NCBI GenBank assembly: GCA_037013495.1
Contig: CM072801.1
Span: forward strand, 29,748,001-29,812,000
Direction of reading: 5' to 3'
Source: Hippophae tibetana
Taxonomy: Eukaryota; Streptophyta; Magnoliopsida; Rosales; Elaeagnaceae
Length of the DNA stretch: 64,000 nt
The notes under the pieces are model-generated. The model was given only the letters and a program-made list of their open reading frames with translations. It ran no database searches and had not been told where the DNA came from. The translations under genes were made by a program, and so were the position numbers. Each line of letters starts with the position of its first letter. Within the stretch, counting starts at the first letter, position 1. This document shows positions 1 to 11,368 of this stretch, one piece after another.

Positions 1-407
1 TACCTAAGGTACCTATTTTGTGTGATCCCTAACTCCTTTCTTCTTTTACTACAGTTTGGCCATTTGAGCGTGCTTAGATATGAAATTGAGTTGCATTGAT
101 AAAAGGCTAGGGCTATATAATAATATAATTGCTTATTCTTTATTAACTCCTGAACATATTTTGAGAATTTTGCCTGATTCATGTTTCCTGAAGTCAAATG
201 ATAAAGAAAAGTCTGGTAGAAGGAAAAGTTTCTTTTCAAGTACTTCATTGGCTGGAATGGCAAAGTGAATTGACTGAATTCTATTATGATTATGTTCTAC
301 TCTGATTTGGTTGCTCGTTTGTTACTTGGGTATGTAGAATGATAATCTGTCTCCAAGAACCACAGTGGAATGTATTTTAGCTAATTAGTTTGCCACTGAA
401 TGTGCAG
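1..407 (+). other. Intronic or upstream part of the helicase gene
   Basis: No helicase-like reading was found here in any frame, although the protein segment before the first recognised exon (motif II and the helix before motif III) should lie upstream. The stretch ends in a polypyrimidine/TGCAG acceptor at 403-407, so it reads as the end of an intron. The small open frame at 80-268 does not resemble the helicase family and is taken as chance. Confidence 0.5.
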
Positions 408-3400
408 CAAAGGCAAACAGCTTTATTTTCAGCAACCCAAACGAAGAAGGTATGTCTGAATTCTATCTTTAACCTGTTGTAGCCATGTACGTCCAAGTTT
501 TTTGGCATTCAATTGACATAATACCTCTCCTCTTTTAAATGCTGACTTTTTTAATCTACCATCAATAGATAATATTTAATTCTTGTTCTTTGCAAGTGCA
601 CATGTGCTTTTCTTAATCTATGTGCAGGAACTTTTATTGACATCTTATGATGTTGATAATTTTTCAATAAAATCTGCAGATTGAGGATCTTGTTCGATTG
701 TCTTTCCAGACAAAACCTATGTATATTGGTGTAGATGATGGTAGAAATAAGGTATAAATCTGATTGCACCTCCAGTTTAATGTATTTTGTAATTTTCATT
801 ATATATGTCCATATTTAATTTTATATTTAATGCTCATAATCATTAGATTTTGTTTTGTTTCTCACATGAATTGTTCGGTATGATTATGGGTATTGTAGGT
901 TACCAATGAGGGGCTAGAGCAAGGTTATTGTGTTGTCCCATGTGCCAAGAGATTTATTCTCTTGTATTCGTTCTTGAAGAGAAATATATCAAAGAAAGTG
1001 ATGGTCTTCTTTTCTTCATGCAACTCAGTTAAATTCCATGGCGAACTACTTACATATATCCATATACCTTGTTTCGATATCCATGGAAAGCAAAAACAGC
1101 AAAAGCGGACAACTACGTTTTTTGACTTTTGCAAAGCAGAAAAAGGAATCTTGCTATGTACTGATGTTGCTGCTCGAGGACTGGACATTCCTGATGTGGT
1201 ATATGCCTCTTTTCTAATAGATATGTGTATCAGTAATTTCTGTTCAATAAGGTTTTCACCGTACTCTCAAACTAAAAATTGTTGGAGAAGATGGGCTTGC
1301 ATTTCTTTGTAAATAAGATTTATAGTACTTCGCACAATTTGGCATAGATTCCTATCTAAATGTCACACAATTTTTTCAATGAGCAATTATTTACCTGGTT
1401 CGTTATAAGATAATATGATAGGCTCCTCTGTTCCTTGGAATAATTTACAAAATTTCTTGCTTTAAGTATTGAGAATATATGCATCAAATTACTGGAATTG
1501 TTGAAGATGCAGGCGGCAGTGGTGGAATTGCTTTCATGAAAACAATGCAGTATATGTGTTTATCAATAGAAATAAATGCTGGTGAATAAAGCATTCGGCT
1601 CGTTTGAACTGATGTATGGAGATAATTTATTCTTTTATTTTGTGTCTTTGTTGTAGGACTGGATTGTTCAGTATGATCCTCCTGATGAACCAAAGGTGTG
1701 TACTATTCTAACCAAGTTTTCATATTTTGGTACTTCTCTTAATTTGTAATTTTTTGTGCATTTGTAATAAACATTTGGTTGTAATTATTTTGCCCAGGAC
1801 TACATTCACAGGGTTGGTAGAACTGCTCGTGGAGAAGGTGCGAATGGAAAGGCTCTGCTTTTCCTCATTCCTGAAGAGATGCAATTTCTTCGGTATCTTA
1901 AGGTATCGTATACTTTATCTGTCATTTATGAATGGAATAAGTTGGAGGGCAAAAATTGAAATTTGTTATTTGAAAGTTGGGGTGTCATTCTGCCGTGTTT
2001 ATGCCAAATTTACATATTTTTTATCTTACAAATAAATTTAATTATAAATAGTCAGGCTATTTTATTATAATAGTAATAAAAACAAAATTTATAAGCACAA
2101 AACAAGTAGCCATCATCCAAAAATAACTCGTGTTGCATCGTGTTAGTGTGCCAAATTGACCCCTATTTAAAAGGACTGACGTTGTTCTAAAGAGTGTTCT
2201 ATAACCGTAATGAGGTATTTATACAAATATGTTAATTTAATTTAAGGAAGGATAATAAATACAATCATAAATACAAATATTTACAGAATAATAATAATAA
2301 ATAAATATCCCTAGAATTAATTTTAAAAATAAATATAATAAATATACATTTCAACTCTCTCCGTTGAGTTGGAGTATAGATATCATACATGTTGAAAGGA
2401 ACTCCCTCTAACAACATGAGTTATAATGTCATTTAATTGATCAACACTCTTGATGTATAAAACTTTAATGACGTCAACATCCAAGTTGTCTTTGATATAG
2501 TTTCTATCAAGTTCAATATACTAAGTGCGGTCATGTTGCATCAGATTGTTTGTAATCTCAATTGCTATAGTATTATCACAGAATAAAGTCATAGATTTCT
2601 TAGGACCAAAACCACGCTTACCAAAAAATCTGTAATCAAAAAATCTCTGTAATATCATGATGAAGAGCGTGGTACATGGTCTCTGCACTGGACAACGATG
2701 TCACGTTTTTTTTACTCTTTCAAGTTACCAAATTTCCTCCAATGATGTAAGGTACCTTAAAGTAGATTTTTTATCTATCTTGGAATCTACAAAGTCAAAA
2801 TTGGTGTAACCCGTAATGTTTGGGTGTCCATGTTTCGAGAACAAAATAAACTTACCTGGAGTGGATTTCAAATAGGCCAAAATTCAGTTCACAGTTTTCA
2901 TGTGTTGGTCACTCAGATTATGTTTGAACTGACTTACACTCACATCATAAGATAAATGAGGTAAAGTATAAGTCAAATAAATCAATTTTTTACTAGTATT
3001 TGATATCTTTGCTTATTACTTGGAATTTGATCATGATAAATAACTCGACTATGATTCAACTCAATATGTGTCTACGTGAGTACAAGCAGAATTACCAATT
3101 TCAATTAAGAGATCTAGTATATATTTTTATTGAGAGAGAGTTTTTGCTTAGATTTAGAAACTTCAATACCAAAAAATGTTTTAGATTTTTTAGATTCTTT
3201 ATTTCAAATATTTTTGGCCAAGAACCGTGTAATTTTTCTATCTCACCAGCATTATTAGTTGTGACGATCATATTATCAATATAAACTAGAAGTAAGATAA
3301 TATCTTCACCATTTCTTTTATAAAAAAAGAGTGATCTACTTAGGCCTATTTAAAACCATCCATGCCTTGGGTGACATTTTCAACCCATACATAGCTTTCT

Positions 3401-6400
3401 TCAACTTGCACACCTTTCCATTTTCAGTTGGGAACTTGGGAGGAGGATCCATATACATCTTTGATAGATCTCTATAGAGAAATGCATTCTTTACATTGAA
3501 TTGAAGTAATGGTTAGTCTAGATTCACAACAATAGAAAGTATAACTTGAACATCGGGAGCAAATATCTCTTTATATTCAATCTCACAAGTTTGAGCATAT
3601 TTGTTAGTTACTACTCTGGCCTTATTTATGTCTCATGTTCCATCGGAATGAAACTTGACAGTGAATACCCACTTACAATCCAGCCTTCTTCCCCTTTGGT
3701 AATTGGATCAACTCCTAAGTACAGTTCTTATGTAGGACATTCATTTCTTCTAACATAACTACTTTCTACTTGGGATCTTCAATACCCTCTTGAAAATGAC
3801 AGGATAGGTACATAAGAAATCTTAAGTGCAAAAGTTAGGTGAACTTTAGACAAACGGTGATAAGAAATAAAGTTAGATATGAGATAAACAATATTAGATG
3901 AAGGTTCAGAGAAACCCAATTTATTAGGTTGTGTACGAGTTCTAAGAGGATATCTCCTACGTTAATCATTATCCAGTGGATTTAAGATAATGGTTGCTAA
4001 CTTTACGAGATCAGAAGGTATGTCAAAAACAGAGATATTATTAGTAGAAGATGAAGGATGAACATGTACTACATTGTCAATCTTGGAAGATTCATTTGAA
4101 GGTATGGTAGTATCATCAAGAGGAGCGTTTGAATTAGAAGGTGGGAGGCCATAGTTGGTTTTTCTTTTTTAGGTTCAATTTCTCTCAAAGGAGAAGGAGA
4201 AGAATCCTCCATTTCACATTTCAATCCACAATTTTTTTTTCTCCAACCATAATTTATCCTCTCCCTTACTCTTAATCTCCCTGTGAAGAGGAGTCAAAGA
4301 GATGACATCAAAGAAATAAGACTCATTCATAGAATCGAACATCCATGGACAATATTTATGGGTCGGTGGGTGAAAACATTTATATCCTTTTTGTGTGTTA
4401 AGAGTATAAAAAAAAACACATTTAAAAGAACTTGGATTGAATTTATTTCGATGAAGTGCATGGACATGAACATAACAGACAACCAAACATCTTAGGATAA
4501 TTATTAAGTGCAAAGGATAAAATGTGAAAAGAGATAATTTTCTCAAAGGAGTCTGATAGTCAAGAATACGAGTAGACATTTGGTTTATAAGGAAAGCAAC
4601 GGTCATAACAACCTCAGTCCAGAAATACTTAGGAGCATACATAGTAAAGCATAGGGCACACAACACCTTAAGAAGGTAGCGATTCTTTTGCTCTACTACG
4701 CCATTCTGTTGTGATGTATAAGCACATGTTGTTTGGTGAAGGATGCCATGACTTTTTAAAAAAGATAGTAGGGTATTGATTTAAGAACTCACATCATTAT
4801 CAGAACGAAAAACCTTAACCGTACATGAAACTGTGTGGAAATCATTTTATAAAATTAAGGAATAATGTGAGTAACATCACCCTTAAACTTCAATAAATAG
4901 ATCCAAGTGGCTCGAGTGCAATCATCAAGAAAAGACATAATATTTATGACTAGAGGTAGTAGGAGTAGAGAAGGACCCCACATATCAGTATAAACACAAG
5001 CAAAAGAAGCATAATTTTTATTAGAACTAATTTTGAAAGTAGTTAGACTATTTTTGACAATGATGCATTGTTCACAAATTAAAGTAGAAACATAAATATT
5101 AGAAAATAGTTTAGGAAACAAATGTTCCAAATAAGCAAAAGATGGATGTCCTAAACGATAGTTTTATAACATAATTCTTGCTCTAATACTTCCTTTATTC
5201 ACTTGAAAACCATAATTAGGATTATTAGATCCTTTCTCTAAGTAATAAAGTCCTCTATCTACTAGTATAAATAATCTTCATTGGATTTTGTTGAAATACA
5301 CCGAACAAAAAGTTATTTAACAATCAAGATTCTTATTGAGTTGACTAATTGACAAGGTTATTCTTATGATGGTGCAAATAAAATAGCGGACATGAAAAAA
5401 ATGGGTGATAACGAGACACTATCAACTCCCAAAATTGACATTAGTGTCTTATTGGTAAACTGAACAGACTTAATATGAGAGGATGTTAAAGAATAAAAAA
5501 CAGAGAGGTTACTAGTCATGTGATCAGTGGCTTCTGAATCGGTAAGCCAAGTGTTAAAAGTAGAAATAGATACGGAACCAAAATTACCTCCTTGAGTAGT
5601 TACTCGAGAAACCTGAGTGGCAGATGTAGCAACTTGAGAAGATTTTTTTTTGCTCTACTTGCTTAATTCTTCGCTCAACTTGCTTAAGTTTTCCGTTCAA
5701 CCTGTTTAAGTTTGTACCACTTCGAATAGCCCTGTTTCTTTCAACAAACATCAATAGTATGATTGAAATTATTGCAGTAGGTGCAAAATCGAGAACTAGA
5801 GTTTGTAGACGGAGGATCTAAACAGAGCTTATTTCTTTGGACAATGAGTGTTGATGATTCAAGGTGGTCCTCATTACCCATCGTGGACTGTCGCTATATT
5901 TTACGACGTACTAGATAATAGGCTTTTTTTGGGCATGGCAAAGGTGAAGTAACCAAAATCAGATTGCTAACTCGATCCAAACTCCAATCTAAATTAGCCA
6001 AAAACATATAAACTTGATCCTCAATCGTACGTTTTATGAGTTTTTCAATATCAATAGTACATGCCATATTATTGGGTCTACGATAATCTAACTTTGAAGA
6101 TTGAGTTCATCTCATCGTGATATTTTGCAAGAGAATGACCACCCTAACCGAGTTGAAAATACCTTTCTATTAACTCATAAACTTGTGAAGAGTCAAAAAC
6201 ATCTAGGTAGTTTTTTCTCATTATATCCCTTTGCAATTTACATCAACTTATCTGTTATGGAGTTAATAAGCTATGATTATATTAAAGCATCTTTAGTTTT
6301 TCATTTATGATAAGTTGGATCATTGTCATTTGGGGTGACTTTCCTACTTGTGATATAACTTTTTTTCTTCCTACGAGTAATATGCATTTTCAAAATCTTG

Positions 6401-7154
6401 GACCATTAGTTATGGGGTTCGAGTATGTCTATTTGACCATTAGAGATATTAATGAAAATAATATAATAATGTTGATTTTTTTAACTAATAATATAAGCTT
6501 TAAAAAAAGGGCATATATTAATAATATATATATTATTAGATAGAATAGATAGTAATCGGGATATACACACACACACAAAGGATAGAGTCGGGCTTTATAT
6601 AATATTATAAATCCAATTATAATATTAGATTACTTGGATATGGGCTTTATAACATTCTCAGAGTAATCTGGATTATATCTGATACCAGAGATATAGTCGG
6701 ATGATACCAGAGATATAATCAGGATTATGTATACTCAGTCGACTAAGAGAGATATGGACTCAGATGGGATCGACTCAGTTTATGTGTATAGTCAGATGGA
6801 GTCGATCTGTGAGATATATATCCCAAAAGAAAAATCTGTAACAGGGAAAGAGAGAACCCGAGGAGACAATGCTGTAGATTCGTCGAGTGAGGCTGGGTAA
6901 ACGTCGATGGTGGCAAAGAACTCAACTGGTGCTTCAAACGGTGGCAATGGCACAATGGATAGGGCGCAGAGAAGATGGTGATCCCCCTTTTTTTCTAGGA
7001 ACCAAATTAGGACCGCATCTCCTGGCAGCGGATTTTGTTTTCCCTGGTTCTGATACCAAAAGTGCTTGATCTTTTCATTAATATTTAGTATTTATACAAA
7101 TATCTTAATGTTATTTAAAGAAAGATAATAAATACAATCATAAATACAAATATT

Positions 7155-7201
<47 letters not shown>

Positions 7202-9375
7202 AATATCTCTATAATTAATTTTAAGAATAAATATAATAAATTTACATTTCAACTTATAACAATATGTCATTTGATATTAGGGTAATTATCAATGATTAAC
7301 CCTAGCTTTACTCAAACAAATTTCAGCCACCCCGCTAACTTTAAAAAATATTGTCAAATCTCTTTACAACATTAAAATAAATTGAATTCAAATTAAATCT
7401 TAAACTATAATAAACAACTGATTCAAAAAAATAACAAATTCAAACATCATCAATCAGTAAAGACATCCAAAAACCAAAAAAATTACTGAATTTCACATTA
7501 ACTAATCCAGTGAAATTGGAAATACAATCATAATACTAGAATTATAATCAATCAAAAATCAATAGTGCAACAAAACCCAACATCAAATTAGGACCCCAAC
7601 TAAATCCAAAAATTGAAATTAAAATACCAAAATCTGAAACCATCAGAAATCACGACAACAATTAATTTGATAAATCCGAATCATCAGAATATAACTGTTG
7701 GCTCTAACAAGGTTATTTCAGTTTCATTACCTACTTTACTAATCATGTCGTCAAAAACTAAGATGAATTGATCTCACTCATTTTGCAATGGACTTATACA
7801 AGATACAACTTTCCCATTTTAATCAGGCACTAAACTTAAAAAAGGAAGATCTCAAAACATTTTTCATGTCATCTGCTTGTGGTGGAAAACATTGATGACA
7901 ACAAAGGTTGTCAATTGGAGAAAAGATTTAGGAGAGTGAAACTAAGAGAGGCAGACAGATAATTTTTTTTATTAAAAAAACTTTCTTATTTTTTATTTGC
8001 TAAGTAGTTTTTTAGTTTAAACTTTAATTTGAATTTTTAAATAACTCTTAATGTTAAAATATTAAATTATTTTAATTCTGTAAGCATTGTTTAGTCAAAT
8101 GTACTATTAAAAGGGTATGATAATGTTTTTAAAAATTAACAGGGGTGCCTAATATTTGAGGAGAACTTGGGGGTGCTTATTGATATTTACCCTTGATATT
8201 TATTATATTCTTTGTCAGTTGCTTGTGTTGAGTTTTTTTTTCTTTTGGAATCCTTAATTTGTGTTTTCATTTTCCAGGAAGCTAAAGTTCCTGTTAAGGA
8301 ATACGAGTTCAATGAAAAGAAGCTAGCAAATGTGCAGTCTCACCTGGTATTCTTTATTTAACAAAGATCACTTTGTCTTTTTTTATTTTATAAAAAAGGT
8401 AGTGTTTAAGTGTGGATTATTGCAGGAGAATTTGTTGGCCAGCAATTACTATTTGAACAAGTCAGCAAAAGATGCATACAGAGCTTATGTGTTAGCGTAT
8501 AATTCACACTCTATGAAGGAGATCTTCAATGTGCATCGTCTTGATATGCAGGTAACTTATGGCATATCTGACATAAGTTTCTGTTGACCTTAGAAATTGC
8601 TTGATAGACATGCTTGATGTCTTTGCAAGATTTTTTTTAATGCTCACAGTTTAAACTACATCTACATATTCCGTGTATTCGTTTGTGTACTAATAAAATA
8701 AGGGAGAAAATGGTAATGATATTGCCACAACTATTTTTGTTAATGCTACAATAAAATGATATTGACTATGGAAATATCGCTACCCAGGAAAAAAAGATAT
8801 CAAACAGAAAGGTAGATAGTGGAGAAACTGTCTCACTCAGTGTGTTGAACTATCTATTTGAAAAGGATAGATGGTCAATCATATGCTGTGGAGGACGGAT
8901 TCTAGTACCGTTCTTTGTAATTTTTGGAATTAAATGGGTTATTGTGAAGTCAGATATTTTGTCCAGTTTCATTTACATTTCTTCATTATAATATTTTCAT
9001 AACTATTGTTGCTCATAGAAGAGGGTGGTTGTCTGCATTTTATGATAATATTTTTCCAGTCCTTAACATCAAAAGACATGGAATTAGTTACTTATGTTCA
9101 ATTATAGTAGCGACTACAAATTCTTAATCCACTTGGGGCAATTTGTCAATTATACCAAGTGGTTACTTTATGAAACTAATGTAAATTGAAATGGACAGGC
9201 TGTTGCTGCATCGTTCTGCTTTTCCAATCCTCCAAAAGTGAATTTGAACATTGACAACAATGCATCAAAAGCTAGGAAGAAAATGCGTAGGGTTGATGGA
9301 AGTCGATTTAGTGCAAACAACCCTTACGGAAGGATGCATGGTGGAGATAATGACACCCAAATTGTAAGGCATTAA
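408..9375 (+). CDS. DEAD-box ATP-dependent RNA helicase, HAS1/DDX18 type (RH51/RH27-like), 5' end outside window
   Basis: Eight exons, all phase 0 with GT/AG borders: 408-449, 680-751, 899-1198, 1657-1695, 1798-1902, 8278-8346, 8426-8551, 9199-9375 (stop TAA), giving 309 residues. They carry motif III (ALFSATQT), motif IV ([11 protein letters not shown]), the insert [11 protein letters not shown] typical of the HAS1 subfamily, motif V ([11 protein letters not shown]) and motif VI (HRVGRTARG). The DUF4217 C-terminal part follows ([19 protein letters not shown], then [21 protein letters not shown]) and ends in a short basic tail (KARKKMRR). Family members unwind RNA in the nucleolus during large-subunit pre-rRNA processing. 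RecA domain 1 (motifs Q, I, II) must lie before the window. No frame break is visible, so the gene looks intact despite its 6.4 kb fifth intron. The exact paralogue (RH27 or RH51) is not decided. Confidence 0.93.
2195..2353 (-). repeat. 3' LTR of copia fossil 1
   Basis: Direct repeat of the segment at 7063-7252. Both contain the block TATTTATACAAATAT, then GATAATAAATACAATCATAA and a run of AAT units. The outer edge is uncertain by about 10 bp, and no convincing target-site duplication was found. Confidence 0.7.
7063..7252 (-). repeat. 5' LTR of copia fossil 1, with AAT microsatellite
   Basis: Partner of the repeat at 2195-2353. The inner edge is fixed by the adjoining primer-binding site. 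An (AAT)n tract at about 7160-7192 is longer than in the other LTR and explains most of the length difference. Confidence 0.72.
7280..8192. mobile_element. Non-autonomous MULE-like DNA transposon with TIRs and 9-bp target duplication
   Basis: The ends form imperfect inverted repeats of about 75 bp: GGGTAATTATCAAT at 7280, and the complement of the right end reads GGGTAAATATCAAT, followed on both sides by a C-rich stretch and GTTAATTTTTAAAAA-like sequence. The flanks carry TTGATATTA (7271-7279) and TTGATATTT (8193-8201), eight of nine bases equal. A 9-bp duplication with long TIRs is the signature of Mutator-like elements. The 913 bp interior is AT-rich with no coding frame of note, so it could only move with transposase supplied by another element. 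It lies directly beside the copia fossil in the same intron. Confidence 0.72.
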
Positions 9376-10300
9376 CATATCCGGATGACCAAGATGTGAC
9401 GTACTATTGTTAGGAATTTTGTTGTTGAGACATTTGCCATTAGTAGTATCAATGAGATAATTGCCTTTGGTGCCACAGGTTTATGGTGAGTGGGGGCATT
9501 AGCATGTGTGAAGATCATGTTTCATTTGGTCTTTCACAGGTTTTTTGGTTCAGCATTTATTGTTAGAACTTAGAAGATCAAGAATTTTGACATGACAGTG
9601 GAATGTGTTTCTTCTGATTTCTGAAATTTGTTCCGTTAATAGACAAAAAAAGGTTCTTAAGGGAGCTATTATACTTTAGAGAAAAAAAAGTGCCATATCT
9701 GTTCTTTAAGAACAGGTTATTTGTATTGTTTTTTATATCAAGTTATAGTTTGTTTTTTTAGATTATAAATAGTGTTATTTAATTTTTTAACGTCGTAAAA
9801 ATGGGTTAATTAAAGGTAAATTATATTATTTTATATTTTAAAATAATATTTTAATAACAAATTATTAAAATAATGTATTGTTGATTTAATTTTTAATTTA
9901 AAAAATTAAACGATATGAGCAATATTACACTGATTACAAGTTTAATATTAAAGCTGAGGAATAATCAGTGTAAGAATTAGTATTATTTTTTGCTGTTGGA
10001 CAAAAAAACTTTCAAATTAAACATTAAATTTGACAATAAAAATTATTGAACAAAGAGGGATCAAAATGTGTGATCTCTTATAATTTTATTGGGTTTTAAT
10101 TAAAAAAACAACTAAGCTTACACGATAAAATGAGCTTAAAAGATTTTATATTTTAAAATATAAGTTTAAAATTTAACTTGAGAAGATGTTTTATATGTTC
10201 GATTTTATCCAATTTTCACAAAGCCAGCAATTATATATATAAAATTATATTTTTGATCACGTGAGGCGTGCGTGCCGTTTAAACATGTATATCTGCCTCA
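9376..10300. other. Helicase 3' UTR and AT-rich intergenic sequence
   Basis: The first 300 or so bases after the stop are less AT-rich and are probably 3' UTR. After about 9.7 kb the sequence is strongly AT-rich with homopolymer runs. No coding frame, RNA gene or recognisable transposon was seen. Confidence 0.5.
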
Positions 10301-10309
10301 GCCTATGAT

Positions 10310-10790
10310 GCCTTCATGTGATGTCATGTTTGGAAGTAGTGTTGGGTCTGTTGACAATGAGGCTGGGGCCTGGTTGGGTATTAAATTCTGTTGTCAATAG
10401 ATAAAAAGGGTATGGGAGATATCCTAAGCAATTCGTGGCTTTTATGCTATCGAAGGTGGGATTTGGTAAAATCGTTGTTTTTTTTGTCGCCGAAGATATG
10501 CAAGTTGTATATATATAGCTTGTCTTCATGTGAAGTAAATTATAATATTTGGAAGTAATGTTGCAAATGGGGCAAAGGCGGGGGTGGGGATGGAGATGTC
10601 ATTCCGTCTTTAATAGACAAAAGTTCTTCTGGAAGTCATTATAAGCAGTTCATGGCTTTATGCCGTCAAAGATAGTTAAGGAAGAAACAAAGTTTTTTTT
10701 TGTTGTTGTTTCCTTCTTGTGGTGTAGTATCCAGAAGTAGTCTTTTCAATACGGTGGGGGCATGCATAGCATCCCATCCCTTAATGTTTG
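10310..10790. repeat. Degenerate tandem repeat, about 2.5 units of ~210 bp
   Basis: Three successive blocks share the same order of words. TTCATGTGA near 10313 and 10525 (CTTGTGGTG near 10716) is followed by TTTGGAAGTAGTGTTG, TTTGGAAGTAATGTTG or CCAGAAGTAGTCTTTTC, a G-rich stretch, then AATAGATAAAA or AATAGACAAAA. Next come AAGCAATTCGTGGCTTT or AAGCAGTTCATGGCTTTATG and a T-run. The copies have diverged a good deal. No protein reading is shared. The repeat may be a decayed non-coding element or a local duplication. Confidence 0.55.
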
Positions 10791-10926
10791 CAAAGAGGAT
10801 AGAGATTATAGTAAATAAAAATATATGTTTACAAGTTACTTGTACCTTTTTATACTATACCTTAATGGTGAAATTAATATTCAACTTTGCAATTAGGTTT
10901 AATAAATATGGCAACTTGGGATTCAT

Positions 10927-11368
10927 TGTATTGTATACTTCGTTAGTGAGCAAATTGAAAAATCTCACATTGATTAGGAATACAGGTATGTTGTATTTTG
11001 AGTTATAAATAAAACCCTCTTCTTCACTTGTAAATCATCTCAAAATTTATAAATCTATCTCTCTTTTGTAAAGATAATTGATTAGCTCAATTTTTTTTTT
11101 CTAATTAATTGTAATTTTAGAGTTCATCTATTTGGAAATAATAGAAGTGATCAACGACCCCCAAAGACATAGACATATGTAACATTTATACCCAACCTTG
11201 TTAAATCTAGGATGTTTTATTTTTCTGCTTTAATTTCTGCTTTAGTTTCTTTTTGCATTATATTTCTAATAACATTATTTTGTCGAGCTAATTTGAGTTC
11301 TATTCAATTAAATCATAAGTGAATAGTAACTACTTATAATAGGAAAAATATATCCGATTTTCCCAACA
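10927..11368 (+). repeat. 5' LTR of copia fossil 2
   Basis: A 442 bp direct repeat of 15548-15987. It starts TGTA..., ends ...CCCAACA and is followed by the primer-binding site. A TATA-like GTTATAAATAAAA lies near 11003. Confidence 0.88.

Larger units (their letters stand above)
2195..7252 (-). mobile_element. Ty1/copia LTR retrotransposon fossil 1, antisense in the helicase intron
   Basis: Reading on the minus strand, a short 5' LTR (7063-7252) is followed at once by a primer-binding site of the usual copia form (TTTTGGTATCAGAACC at 7048-7063, complement). Then come a gag/leader zone, a protease zone near 5.5 kb, integrase pieces (DMWGP and [15 protein letters not shown] near 4.9-5.1 kb; C-terminal part near 4.2-4.7 kb), reverse transcriptase pieces (YMDPPPKFP near 3.4 kb) and RNase H (near 2.4-2.9 kb). 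A purine-rich tract and the 3' LTR (2195-2353) end it. The domain order PR-IN-RT-RH is that of copia. The wording of the integrase suggests the Ale/RE1-like group, but that is tentative. It is broken in many places. The LTRs have drifted and differ in length, partly through an AAT microsatellite, so the copy is old. Confidence 0.85.
1903..8277 (+). other. Large intron of the helicase gene, swollen by transposons
   Basis: The flanking exons join in frame (...FLRYLK / EAKVPV...) with donor GTATCG at 1903 and acceptor TTTCCAG ending at 8277. About 6 kb of the 6.4 kb is transposon sequence: an antisense copia fossil and a MULE-like element, described separately. Without these the intron would be roughly 0.4 kb, similar to its neighbours. 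Confidence 0.85.
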
